Part shown: positions 34,166 to 42,917 of the stretch, piece by piece | How positions within the stretch are numbered: position 1 is the stretch's first letter | Layout: every line of letters begins with the position of its first letter | NCBI GenBank assembly: GCA_934365155.1 | Contig: CAKRMZ010000002.1 | Coordinates: 45,154-109,153, forward strand | Source of the DNA: an uncultured Eubacteriales bacterium | Lineage (GTDB): Bacteria; Bacillota; Clostridia; Oscillospirales; CAG-272 | Direction: 5' to 3' | Length of the DNA stretch: 64,000 bases | Translations under genes and position numbers: made by a program | The notes under the pieces: generated by a model | The model's input: only the letters and a program-made list of their open reading frames with translations | What the model was told of the DNA's origin: nothing | The model's database searches: none

Positions 34166-34900
34166 ATGGCCTCCAAAAAAAGAGTACTGTGGAAACGTTT
34201 GCTGTTTATTTTTTTTGCGTTGCTTTTGTTCGGATTTCTTGTTTTGATTGGTTTGAATTTATATATTCGCGGACAAACCCAAGGCTATATTGTTTCTGTT
34301 GACGAGGCAAAATCATTATCAGACGTTGACTGCATTTTGGTGCTTGGATGTGCCGTTCGGGGTGAGACTCCCAGCCTGATGTTAAAGGATCGGCTGGACC
34401 GTTCGGTTGAGCTTTTTCATGAAGGCGTTTCCTCCAAATTGCTTATGAGCGGTGATCATCGCGGACCGGATTATGATGAAGTCAATGTAATGAAAGCATA
34501 CGCTGTGAATCAGGGAGTTCCTCCCGAGCTTGTCTTTATGGATCACGCGGGATTTTCAACGTATGACAGTGTCTATCGTGCATTGCACGTATTCGGAGTG
34601 AAACGCATGATTATTGTTTCACAAGAATATCATTTATACCGTGCCCTCTATATTGCACACAGCTTAGGCATTGATGCGTATGGGGTTTGCGCGGCGGACA
34701 TTTCCTATCGTGGCGATTTCTACCGTGAAGCGCGGGAAATGGTTGCCAGAGTCAAAGACTGTGTATTGTGTCTTTTTAAGCCGACTTCCGAATATTTGGA
34801 TGATTTTACTCCGATCAGCGGAAACGGCCATATCACCGATGACGGAACAAATTATAAATCCATGCGTCCAATCTCTGAGAGAATGCTCATTTTGTCATAA
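34166..34900 (+). CDS. SanA/YdcF-like (DUF218) membrane protein
   Basis: 244 residues. An N-terminal membrane anchor (about 10-32) precedes a DUF218 domain: CILVLGCAVRGETPSLMLKDRLD near 54, LLMSGD near 90, and FSTYDSVYRALHVFG followed by IIVSQEYHLYRALYIA. SanA of enteric bacteria affects envelope barrier function and vancomycin exclusion; the biochemical role of this family is not settled. AGGAAAGG before ATG 34166 fixes the start; an in-frame ATG at 34127 would add 13 polar residues. A glycosyltransferase gene follows after 46 bases and is probably co-transcribed. Confidence 0.83.
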   Translation: MASKKRVLWKRLLFIFFALLLFGFLVLIGLNLYIRGQTQGYIVSVDEAKSLSDVDCILVLGCAVRGETPSLMLKDRLDRSVELFHEGVSSKLLMSGDHRGPDYDEVNVMKAYAVNQGVPPELVFMDHAGFSTYDSVYRALHVFGVKRMIIVSQEYHLYRALYIAHSLGIDAYGVCAADISYRGDFYREAREMVARVKDCVLCLFKPTSEYLDDFTPISGNGHITDDGTNYKSMRPISERMLILS

Positions 34901-34946
34901 TAACGAGACAAAAAATTTATTGAAAATTACACGGAGTATCGTGCTC

Positions 34947-36212
34947 ATGCTAACCGAAATTATTCGATCGATCAATGCGGCGATCGGAATAGCCTTTTTT
35001 ATATGTTATTTTTATCAGCTGGTCTACATATTTATTCCCTTTATAAAAAAGGAAAAGCCGCATCGCCCTGTTTCTTTACACCGATTTGCGGTTCTGATCT
35101 CCGCCCGGAATGAACAGGCGGTTATCAGCCATTTGATCGGCAGTATCAAGAATCAGGATTATCCTCAGGATCTTATTACTATTTTTGTTTGTGCAGACAA
35201 TTGCGCGGATCGCACCGCTGACCGTGCGCGTGAGGCCGGCGCTGTTGTATACGAGCGAAACGATTTGGATCATATCGGCAAAGGCTGGGCTTTAAATTTC
35301 CTGCTTTCGAAGATTGATACGGATTACGGAATGGATGCATTTGACGGTTATTTTGTTTTTGATGCGGATAACCTGTTGAAATCCAACTATATTACGGAAA
35401 TGAATAAGACTTTCTGTGACGGATATCGGGTAATTACCAGTTACCGCAATTCCAAAAACTACGGAGATAACTGGATTTCCGCCGGTTACGGCTTATGGTT
35501 TTTGAGAGAATCTAAGTTTTTGAACCATTCCCGCATGCTGCTTGGCACCAGCTGTTCTGTCTCCGGAACGGGCTTTTTCTTCTCTTCCGAGGTCCTCAAA
35601 AAGATCGGAAATTGGAATTTCTTTTTGCTTACAGAGGATATTGAGTTTACCACTTACAATATCTGCGAGGGAGAAATTATCGGATATTGCAAAGACGCTG
35701 TGGTATATGATGAGCAGCCGACCAAATTTATTCCCTCTTGGAATCAGCGCATTCGGTGGTCCAAAGGCTTCTTGCAAGTTTTCGGAAAATACGGCAAAAG
35801 GCTGTTGAAGGGAATTTTCTGTAAGCGGAGCTTTTCTTGCTTTGATATGACCATGGTTACCATGCCGGCAATGGTTTTAATGAGCGTTGAGATTTTGCTG
35901 AATTTTGTAATGGGCTTTATTCAGTTGAACCAGGGCATGACGTTTTTAAGCGCTTTTACGGATTTCTTCTTTGTACTGCTAAATAAATATCTGCTGATGT
36001 TCTTTGTCGGTGCGTTAACCACAATTACGGAATGGAAATATATCCGTGCTACGGTTTTTAAGAAAATTCTGTATATGTTTACTTTCCCGATTTTCTTATT
36101 TACATATATTCCGATTGCGGTTGCTGTTTTATTCTGCAAAGTGGAATGGAAGCCGATTTCTCATGATGTCGGACTTTCTGTAGAGGAATTGGAATCCAGA
36201 CAATTCAAATAA
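34947..36212 (+). CDS. membrane glycosyltransferase, family 2
   Basis: 421 residues: one N-terminal membrane helix (about 8-30), a GT-A catalytic domain, and three to four C-terminal helices (from about 300). Motifs are VLISARNEQ near 47, CADNCADRT near 80, the metal-binding FDADN near 130, TEDIEF near 230 and the QRIRWSKG (Q/RxxRW) motif near 270, which marks processive synthases of the cellulose/hyaluronan/PgaC type. It probably polymerises or transfers a surface sugar. The frame is open back to 34671, but that part overlaps the SanA-like gene; GGAG 10 bases before ATG 34947 supports this start. Confidence 0.9.
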   Translation: MLTEIIRSINAAIGIAFFICYFYQLVYIFIPFIKKEKPHRPVSLHRFAVLISARNEQAVISHLIGSIKNQDYPQDLITIFVCADNCADRTADRAREAGAVVYERNDLDHIGKGWALNFLLSKIDTDYGMDAFDGYFVFDADNLLKSNYITEMNKTFCDGYRVITSYRNSKNYGDNWISAGYGLWFLRESKFLNHSRMLLGTSCSVSGTGFFFSSEVLKKIGNWNFFLLTEDIEFTTYNICEGEIIGYCKDAVVYDEQPTKFIPSWNQRIRWSKGFLQVFGKYGKRLLKGIFCKRSFSCFDMTMVTMPAMVLMSVEILLNFVMGFIQLNQGMTFLSAFTDFFFVLLNKYLLMFFVGALTTITEWKYIRATVFKKILYMFTFPIFLFTYIPIAVAVLFCKVEWKPISHDVGLSVEELESRQFK

Positions 36213-36235
36213 ATCGAATTTGCACAGAAATGAAT

Positions 36236-36284
36236 AAAAAACTCCTTTTATGATCACAGCTTTGTGATGTAAAGGGAGTTTTTA
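36236..36284 (+). terminator. rho-independent terminator after the GT2 gene
   Basis: AAAAACTCC...GATCACA pairs with TGTGATG...GGGAGTTTTT; ends in TTTTT on the plus strand. The A-rich 5' side could also serve the convergent dehydrogenase gene. Confidence 0.82.
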
Positions 36285-36337
36285 TGCTTTAAATTGCGGA
36301 AGATCCGGACATTAAAAGCGAGAAACAATCAATGAAA

Positions 36338-37336
36338 TTATTGTTTCTCCGTAACCCGGTTCTCGACAATCGGTATTCCTTTGTCAAAGCTTAGCGCGTT
36401 GTCAAGAGTAGTGCGGCTGATCGCTTCTAAGGCCTCTTTGGTGAAAAATCCTTGGTGTGAGGTGATGATTACATTGGGAAAGGACAGCAGCCGTGCGGTA
36501 ACGGAGCTGTGCATAATATCGTCTTCCCGGTTTTCGAATACATTCGCCTGTTCTTCTTCATAAACATCAAGACCGACTCCCCAAAATTTAAACTGACGAA
36601 TTCCCTTAATCAAATCCTCTGTGCTGATCAGGGCTTCTCGGGAAGTATTTACCAGAATGACACCGTCTTTCATTTTCAATATGGCGGCAATGTCAATCAT
36701 ATGATAGGTTTCTTCGTTAAGCGGGCAGTGCAGAGAAATCAAATCGCTTTGGCGCAAAAGCTCCTCTAAGGATACATATCGGACAAAGGGAAGGTCCTCT
36801 CTCGGATATTTGTCGGTAGCAATTACCGTCATGGAAAGACCGTTGCACGCACGTGCCATTGCCGCACCGATTCGGCCTGTCCCTACAATCCCGGCTGTTT
36901 TGCCGGCAAAGTTGACTCCCGTCAGTCCCGTTAAGCTGAAATTGTTTTCCCGAACCTTAATATAGGCCTTATGAATCTTTCTGTTCACGGCAAAGGCCAA
37001 AGCCAATGCATGCTCGGCAATGGCCTCCGGCGAATAGGCCGGCACTCGCATGACGGTGATCCCGTATTGCTGAGCTGCGGCTAAGTCGATGTTGTTGACT
37101 CCGGCACATCGCATCAAAATCAAGCGAACTTCTGCCGCAGATAGGCTTTTCATCACATCTTTATTCCCGCTTGATGCGACAAACAAGCATACGGCATCGT
37201 AGCCCTTGGCCAGTGCAGCGGTTCTCGGTGAAAGATCTGTTTTTAAATAGTCGATGGAAATATTCGGGTATTGCGGCAGTATCCGATCGAACGACTCGAT
37301 ATCGTAGGGCTGTGCATCATAAAATAAAATTTTCAT
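36338..37336 (-). CDS. D-lactate dehydrogenase-like D-2-hydroxyacid dehydrogenase
   Basis: 332 residues, the length of fermentative D-lactate dehydrogenases. The NAD-binding Rossmann motif is GIVGTGRIGAAMA near 148; the catalytic residues are Arg in NTSREAL near 233, Glu in LDVYEEE near 260 and His in TSHQGFFT near 294. It likely reduces pyruvate to D-lactate, regenerating NAD+ in fermentation; a related 2-ketoacid cannot be excluded. RBS AAGGAA precedes ATG 37336. Monocistronic, minus strand. Confidence 0.87.
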   Translation of the reverse strand: MKILFYDAQPYDIESFDRILPQYPNISIDYLKTDLSPRTAALAKGYDAVCLFVASSGNKDVMKSLSAAEVRLILMRCAGVNNIDLAAAQQYGITVMRVPAYSPEAIAEHALALAFAVNRKIHKAYIKVRENNFSLTGLTGVNFAGKTAGIVGTGRIGAAMARACNGLSMTVIATDKYPREDLPFVRYVSLEELLRQSDLISLHCPLNEETYHMIDIAAILKMKDGVILVNTSREALISTEDLIKGIRQFKFWGVGLDVYEEEQANVFENREDDIMHSSVTARLLSFPNVIITSHQGFFTKEALEAISRTTLDNALSFDKGIPIVENRVTEKQ

Positions 37337-37544
37337 AGTGTTTCCTTGTTTTCAGAATTTAACGGTGGGCAGGTATCGGCAAGCATTTGCGATAAAAATA
37401 ATCCGCTCTCTGTAAGGGATTCCCATTCTGTCGGTCATTCATGCACCGTGCGTATGAAAAATACGATTCCGCCGTCAAAGGATGATGCCTTGATGATTTT
37501 CACGGTCGCGGCTCCGGCAAATTTTTTTTTGCACAAATCAATAA

Positions 37545-37583
37545 AAAAACGGTCGCACCTTTTAAAAAGGTACGACCGTTTTT
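37545..37583 (-). terminator. rho-independent terminator after pfkA
   Basis: ACGGTCG-C-ACCTTTT and its complement with one mismatch (37548-37580) are flanked by A- and T-runs, so it works in both directions. It lies 110 bases beyond the pfkA stop on the minus strand. In the remaining gap 37337-37544 I see no convincing gene; a plus-strand frame there runs through the terminator. Confidence 0.8.
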
Positions 37584-37690
37584 ATTGCTGTTGCTTTTTT
37601 CCGGCATTTTGTGGTTGAAGCCGGGATTTTTTCATAGTATATAAAACGGATTTATTCTATATGACTGAAACGCAAAGAAAAATATAATCC

Positions 37691-38656
37691 TTAAACGATG
37701 ATTGCTTTTTCAACATCATACATTTCTTCATCTAACGCATAAGTCATAGCCAGTGCCTCGTCAATACCGATATCGGTAATCAGACCGTTTCTGCTGCACA
37801 TTACTCTTTTTGTCTTTCCGTCAATCAGAGCGTTTACCGCATGAACTCCCATCATGCTGGCCATGACGCGATCCCGTGCCGAAGGGCTTCCGCCGCGCTG
37901 CACATGCCCCAAAACCGTTACTCGGGTATCCACACCCGTCGCTTCGACAATCTCTGCCGCAACTTCATTTGCATTTGCGGTTCCTTCCGCTACAATCACG
38001 ATATGATGATTGCGTCCCCGCAAACGGTTCTGACGCATGACGGCAAAAACTTCTTTTTCCATATTTAATTTCTTTTCCGGAATCAGAATTGCGGTTGCCC
38101 CGCAGGCAATACCTACATATACAGCCAAATTCCCGGAGTTGTGTCCCATCACCTCTACGACGCTGCAGCGTTCGTGGGACTGCATGGTATCCCGCAGACG
38201 GTCAATGGATTCCAAAGCCGTATTGCAGGCGGTATCAAAGCCGATGGTATAATCCGTGCAGGCAATATCGTTGTCAATGGTTGCGGGAATTCCGATTACA
38301 TTAATACCGGCTGTAGAAAGGTCACCGATTCCGCGAAAGGTTCCGTCGCCGCCGATGGCGATAATGCTGTCGATATCCCGATAACGGCAAATTGCGGCTG
38401 CCTTTTCAACGCCCTCGGGGGTTTTGAATTCTTCGCATCTGGCAGTATACAGCATTGTTCCGCCTTTTGAGTTGATTCCGTCCACACTGCGGGCATCCAA
38501 CTCAATCATATCGCCGTTGATCAACCCGTTGTATCCGCGGCGAATTCCGAGGCACGCAATTCCTTTTGTCGCACAACTGCGTACCACTGCACGAATGGCC
38601 GAGTTCATTCCCGGCGCATCTCCGCCGCTTGTCAAAATACCGATTCTTTGTATCAT
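37691..38656 (-). CDS. pfkA: ATP-dependent 6-phosphofructokinase
   Basis: 321 residues, typical bacterial PfkA. Motifs: TSGGDAPGMNSAIRAVV near 10, GGDGTFRG near 100, the catalytic PATIDNDIACTDYTIGFDTA near 122, EVMGHNSGNLA near 166 and HVQRGGSPSARDR near 246. The Gly after GGDG (GGDGT) indicates ATP rather than pyrophosphate as donor. It commits fructose-6-phosphate to glycolysis in the cytosol. RBS AGGAGATGAT precedes the ATG. Confidence 0.96.
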   Translation of the reverse strand: MIQRIGILTSGGDAPGMNSAIRAVVRSCATKGIACLGIRRGYNGLINGDMIELDARSVDGINSKGGTMLYTARCEEFKTPEGVEKAAAICRYRDIDSIIAIGGDGTFRGIGDLSTAGINVIGIPATIDNDIACTDYTIGFDTACNTALESIDRLRDTMQSHERCSVVEVMGHNSGNLAVYVGIACGATAILIPEKKLNMEKEVFAVMRQNRLRGRNHHIVIVAEGTANANEVAAEIVEATGVDTRVTVLGHVQRGGSPSARDRVMASMMGVHAVNALIDGKTKRVMCSRNGLITDIGIDEALAMTYALDEEMYDVEKAIIV

Positions 38657-38723
38657 ATCATCATCTCCTAAGATTGTTATTTACTGTTTTTCAGTGGGGA
38701 ATATCATAAAAATGATTGCCGTG

Positions 38724-39542
38724 TTAAGCCAATTTTGTTGGATGATTGGGAGAAGCCACGTCAAAGCTGAAACGGAGATTTGCCGTTTGCTGTGCCAATT
38801 TCGCGCAGCAGCAAGAGTAAGCAAGCTCCGGCGTGTTGTTCCTTTCCGACAGATGCCCCAGAAGCACATGCCGTGTGCCGCTCTGCGCCAGTTCACAAAG
38901 TATTTCCGCACAGTCGTCGTTTGAGAGGTGTCCCCGCGGGGAGAGAATTCGCTGTTTCAGGATATACGGATAATTGCCGGTAATCAGCATTTCCCGGTCA
39001 TGGTTGGATTCCAACAGAACGTAGTCGCTTCCGATCAGCTCTCGCCGGATCTCCGTGGAAATATGTCCGATATCCGTGGCAATCGAGATCCTTATTCTGC
39101 GGTTATTCCCGATGTTCAATTCAACCGTATATCCTACACTCATATTGCTGTCATGCGGAGTCAAAAATGAATGAATATGCAATCGGCCGATTTCGAGCTC
39201 ATATAAGGGGGGATGGGTTATCAGAATCGAAGGATCTTCCAATAGGGCGGATAATTTTGCGGCGGAAGGATTCGTGATGTGAACCGGTATATGATATTTT
39301 TTGGCGATAACCGGTATTCCACGAATATGGTCGGAATGCTCGTGGGTAACGAGTATGGCCTGAATATTTTTGATATCGGTTCCGATGCTACAAAGCGCGG
39401 TTTGAATCGATTTTGCACAGGCTCCCGCATCAATCAGGATTTCATTTTCTGCGCAACGGATATAGGCGGCGTTCCCTTTTGAGGAAGAGAACAAAGTATA
39501 TGCACAAAAATCAACAGGGTAATCTTTATCTGAAACAATCAT
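38724..39542 (-). CDS. WalJ/YycJ-like metallo-beta-lactamase fold hydrolase
   Basis: 272 residues. The metal-binding THEHSDHIRG (HxHxDH) is near 66, with further ligands in FLTPHDS near 127, ATDIGH near 155 and LGHLS near 232. The N-terminal SSSKGNAAYIR and the overall pattern match the YycJ/WalJ group, linked in other Firmicutes to cell-wall control or DNA damage processing. Its ATG overlaps the stop of the YfhO gene by 4 bases, so the two are translated together. No WalKR genes are in the window. Confidence 0.85.
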   Translation of the reverse strand: MIVSDKDYPVDFCAYTLFSSSKGNAAYIRCAENEILIDAGACAKSIQTALCSIGTDIKNIQAILVTHEHSDHIRGIPVIAKKYHIPVHITNPSAAKLSALLEDPSILITHPPLYELEIGRLHIHSFLTPHDSNMSVGYTVELNIGNNRRIRISIATDIGHISTEIRRELIGSDYVLLESNHDREMLITGNYPYILKQRILSPRGHLSNDDCAEILCELAQSGTRHVLLGHLSERNNTPELAYSCCCAKLAQQTANLRFSFDVASPNHPTKLA

Positions 39543-42310
39543 TTTTCATCCTCGGGGTTTGTTTCTTCTGCAGTTTGAGGAGCTTCCGTGTTTGAAAATT
39601 CCGTCTCGGCAGGCTCAAATGCGGAAGCGTCTGGAGAATCGTCCTCTAAATTGATGCTCGGGAAAAAAGCGGCCGGCTTTAGGACGCGCGCACGGCGTCT
39701 TCTTAAAGCTGAGGAAATAATCCATGCGGCAGCGAGCAACACGATTCCTCCGGCGGATACCATCGCTCCGATGATTACGCACTTCGGCATATATCGCAAG
39801 GTAATTGTATGCTCTCCGGTGCTTATCTGTTCGGCATCAATTGCCAAGAGCGCGCCTAAATTGCGTGTAATCTCAACCGGAGTTCCGTCAATTTCCACAT
39901 GCCAGCCTTCATCATACGGAATCGATGTGAAAATTGCATTTTTCTCTTCGGTTACGGTAATGGTGCCGTTGATATGGGTATCGTCATAGTCGGTGATCTG
40001 AATGGGATTGCTTCCGATCTTCTCCATTACATCCGCAAAAACCTTTTCATCCAAATACCAGAAATAGCTGCATTCCGTTCTATAATATACTTCTTTGTCT
40101 TCCAAGAGCTCCATGGTCACATACATATATTGTTCGGCATGGTTATTTCCCAGCGACATGATGCGCCGTCCTTCGTTCCCGAAATAATTTCCCAGTGAAA
40201 CCCCGTTTTTCAAGATTTTGGTTTCGCGGTGATATGAGGTAGGGAAATAAAGATACATTTCATTGTCATTGGGGACGTGAATTTTATATACGATCTTGGA
40301 GGTTTTGCCGTTATCGGCACTTTTGACGGAGATGTGATTTTCAACATAGGAAACCGTGCAGTTTTCATAATTGGTATCCGTCGGTTGAACCGGTACAAAT
40401 AAATTTACCGGTTCATCCAGTCCTAACATTGCGCCGCAAAGTGCGTTCATTCGATCCATCGGTGTGTTATATGCCTCAAAATCAACAGTCAGCATTTTTT
40501 CATTCGCGGCGTATAGAATTGCTTGGCAATACGGGTTTTCTACCGTGAATATATCGTCGTTTTTATACTCTGTCGTCTGATACAGTCGGCTGACATTGCG
40601 AGAGGAATCTGTGATCACATATTTGATTCCGAGCAAGGAGTCGGATACCGGGGTTCCGCCGAGATATTTCGACCAATGGGAACGGGAGGCATAGCCCATA
40701 TTACACAAAAAGTCAATTACCGAGGCATTGAGCGTTGAGGTGGAATTAGAAAGTCCTTTAAAGCCTAAGGCCATCGGGTCATTTACTTTGCGGTGAATCG
40801 TCTTTTCCATCCGAAACAGACCGGTGTCTTCTTCTTGAATGGTGTCAACCATATCCTGAAACCGCAGCACAAAATCGCGATAGGTCGAACGGTCGGAAAA
40901 TACAACATCTTTATCCAACTGCTGCAAATTATAAAGACCGGATAAAAACAATTCAAAGCACAAAATAATAGCAATTACCGCTCTGCCGCTGGCTCCCAAA
41001 TTATCTCTGTGCTGGCAAAGCAAGGCCAAAGCATAAACAAAAAGCATTAAGAGTGACAGCCAGATCGTTGCAAAATCAAGAACAAAGCTGTAATGCAGCT
41101 TTTGTACAATCATGACAACAAAGGCTAAAATGGCGCAAACCGCGACGGTTTTTCGATATCGTGTTTCTTTCAGCCGTATAAAGGCTTCGTAGGAAAGCAA
41201 AATTACCATGGCACAAAAGATGAAGCTGTAACGGTAATTCAGCCAATTCGGCCTTGACATTCCATGCCAGAAAATATCGATGGTAGACAGATTGAAAGAA
41301 ACAACCAACACTCCGAGGAGAATAGCAGATCCGATTTTTTTCTTGAGCGGAATTTCTTTTGATGTAAAATACAGCGGGAGCATAATCAGGCAAAGCACAC
41401 TGCAGTAAACAATGGGAAGGCCTTCGGGCTGTACCGTATCATAGGCGGACGGCAGCATTTTGACAAACAAATCCAAAAAGTCAAATTGCTGACTGGGGCC
41501 ATAATTGGTATCCTGAAATCCCGTTTTTCCGAAAGTAAGGGAGTAATACGCCGGCAGAATAATAATTGCGGCAATCATGACGGCAATGCAGGAAAACAGT
41601 GCAAAACGCCATGCAGCGGAAAACATTTTCTTGAAATTATCCGCCGCGTAATTTGAAAAATAGTAATAAATTGCATAAATTGCACTGAAAATACCGACCA
41701 TATATCCGATATAGAAATTCGTGATAAAAGTTGCGGCAAGACAGATGCAATATAGTCCGAAGCGGTGATGATCGATTAAGCGTTCAATGCCGAGCAAAAC
41801 CAGCGGGAATAAGATTAGCGCGTCCATCCACATCACGTTCATGGACTGTACCACGGTGTAAGACGTTAAAGCGTATATGGTCGAAAAAATAATAATGTTG
41901 ATTTTTTTGGAGGGATGAGCTGTTTGCAGATAAATTCCAAAGCTTAGTCCCTGGCAGCCGACCTTTAAGAGGATGATTAAAAAAAGAGCCTCGGTAATCA
42001 TATCCTCCGGGAACAGGGCAACCAAAATCGAAAAGGGGCTGGACAAATAATATGCGAACATTCCCAAAAACTCTCCGCCCAGCGCGCGGCTCCAAGAATA
42101 CAGCAGACTGCCGCCTTTGAGGATAATATCTCTTAAGCCTTGGAAAAAATATACATACTGCCCGTTCAAATCCAAAACCAAAACCGAATTTTCACCGAAG
42201 GGGAATACTTCCATTGCCGCATAAATCAAAAACATCAGGATCAGCGGAAGCAAAAAGGCAACAGAAAGGTAACCGTAGGTTTCGAAAAAGCGTTTGAGGC
42301 GGCTTTTCAT
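39539..42310 (-). CDS. YfhO family membrane protein (lipid-linked glycosyltransferase type)
   Basis: 923 residues with about 13 membrane helices in the N-terminal half, a large outer domain (about 430-820), another helix near 850 and an acidic cytoplasmic tail rich in Glu/Pro/Ala. Family signs are FGENSVLVLDLNGQYVYFF near 37, SRALGGEFLGMFAYYLSSP near 70 and the TSIPYDEGWHVEIDG strand near 790. In Bacillus and Listeria, YfhO-type proteins glycosylate teichoic acids or lipids from a polyprenyl-phosphate sugar (GT-C fold). It would be a partner for the GT2 proteins in this window. RBS GGAGGG precedes ATG 42310. Confidence 0.88.
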   Translation of the reverse strand: MKSRLKRFFETYGYLSVAFLLPLILMFLIYAAMEVFPFGENSVLVLDLNGQYVYFFQGLRDIILKGGSLLYSWSRALGGEFLGMFAYYLSSPFSILVALFPEDMITEALFLIILLKVGCQGLSFGIYLQTAHPSKKINIIIFSTIYALTSYTVVQSMNVMWMDALILFPLVLLGIERLIDHHRFGLYCICLAATFITNFYIGYMVGIFSAIYAIYYYFSNYAADNFKKMFSAAWRFALFSCIAVMIAAIIILPAYYSLTFGKTGFQDTNYGPSQQFDFLDLFVKMLPSAYDTVQPEGLPIVYCSVLCLIMLPLYFTSKEIPLKKKIGSAILLGVLVVSFNLSTIDIFWHGMSRPNWLNYRYSFIFCAMVILLSYEAFIRLKETRYRKTVAVCAILAFVVMIVQKLHYSFVLDFATIWLSLLMLFVYALALLCQHRDNLGASGRAVIAIILCFELFLSGLYNLQQLDKDVVFSDRSTYRDFVLRFQDMVDTIQEEDTGLFRMEKTIHRKVNDPMALGFKGLSNSTSTLNASVIDFLCNMGYASRSHWSKYLGGTPVSDSLLGIKYVITDSSRNVSRLYQTTEYKNDDIFTVENPYCQAILYAANEKMLTVDFEAYNTPMDRMNALCGAMLGLDEPVNLFVPVQPTDTNYENCTVSYVENHISVKSADNGKTSKIVYKIHVPNDNEMYLYFPTSYHRETKILKNGVSLGNYFGNEGRRIMSLGNNHAEQYMYVTMELLEDKEVYYRTECSYFWYLDEKVFADVMEKIGSNPIQITDYDDTHINGTITVTEEKNAIFTSIPYDEGWHVEIDGTPVEITRNLGALLAIDAEQISTGEHTITLRYMPKCVIIGAMVSAGGIVLLAAAWIISSALRRRRARVLKPAAFFPSINLEDDSPDASAFEPAETEFSNTEAPQTAEETNPEDEK

Positions 42311-42443
42311 ATTTTAAACCCTCCATCCCAAAAAGTGCAAACGTTTTTGAAGAAAATGTTTTCTAATCAATATATAAGGTGCACTCAGAATTTTTAAATG
42401 AAATATCCGATAAGGAATATACGCAAAAAAACTTATCTCAAAT

Positions 42444-42473
42444 ATTATAGCACTTTTTCTTCGTTTTTTGCAA
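42444..42473 (-). promoter_or_regulatory. promoter of the yfhO-walJ pair
   Basis: On the minus strand TTGCAA (42473-42468), 18 bases, TATAAT (42449-42444). Leader of about 125 bases. Confidence 0.7.
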
Positions 42474-42563
42474 TAGTAAAGCGGTGCTTTGCTGTTTTTT
42501 TCAAAAGTTCGCAAGAGGTTTATGTATAAACTTCCCATCCTTGGAATTGTTCACAAAATATAC

Positions 42564-42592
42564 TTGCACAAACTACCGAAAACAAGTATAAT
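42564..42592 (+). promoter_or_regulatory. promoter of the RNase J gene
   Basis: TTGCAC (42564-42569), 17 bases, TATAAT (42587-42592). Confidence 0.75.
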
Positions 42593-42917
42593 AAAATAGA
42601 AATGTTATCGATATTCATCTTAAATAAGAAGCTTTTCCGTAATTTTACGAATTAATCTGTATTTGGGTAATGTTTTTTTACAGAATTCTCTGCTGCTTGC
42701 AATTCTGTATTACATATAATATTGATCATAAAAAACAGAATATCCATTGCATTAAAGAGGATGATTCTTTCTTAAGGCATGTATTGTTTTTTGCATTTTT
42801 ATCGGAATATATCCTCAAAATCTACCCTACTTAAAATACAACGCAACCGCTATGCCCTTTTTTAGATTTCGTTTGCAAGACGGAACTCGGCTCAAGGTTT
42901 GCGAGAAAAGGAGAACT
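42593..42917 (+). other. long AT-rich 5' leader of the RNase J gene
   Basis: About 320 bases lie between the predicted transcription start and the RNase J start codon. It holds no convincing gene, no riboswitch that I recognise and no clear terminator. It may be the site of RNase-mediated autoregulation, but nothing in the sequence proves this. Confidence 0.4.

Noticed and set aside
37346..37618. 90-codon plus-strand frame between the dehydrogenase and pfkA
   Set aside because: It reads through a strong bidirectional terminator and has no domain or ribosome site.
39539..42310. YfhO protein as a lipid flippase or O-antigen polymerase
   Set aside because: The N-terminal LDLNGQY and SRALGGEF motifs and outer beta domain are of the YfhO family rather than of Wzy or MurJ types.
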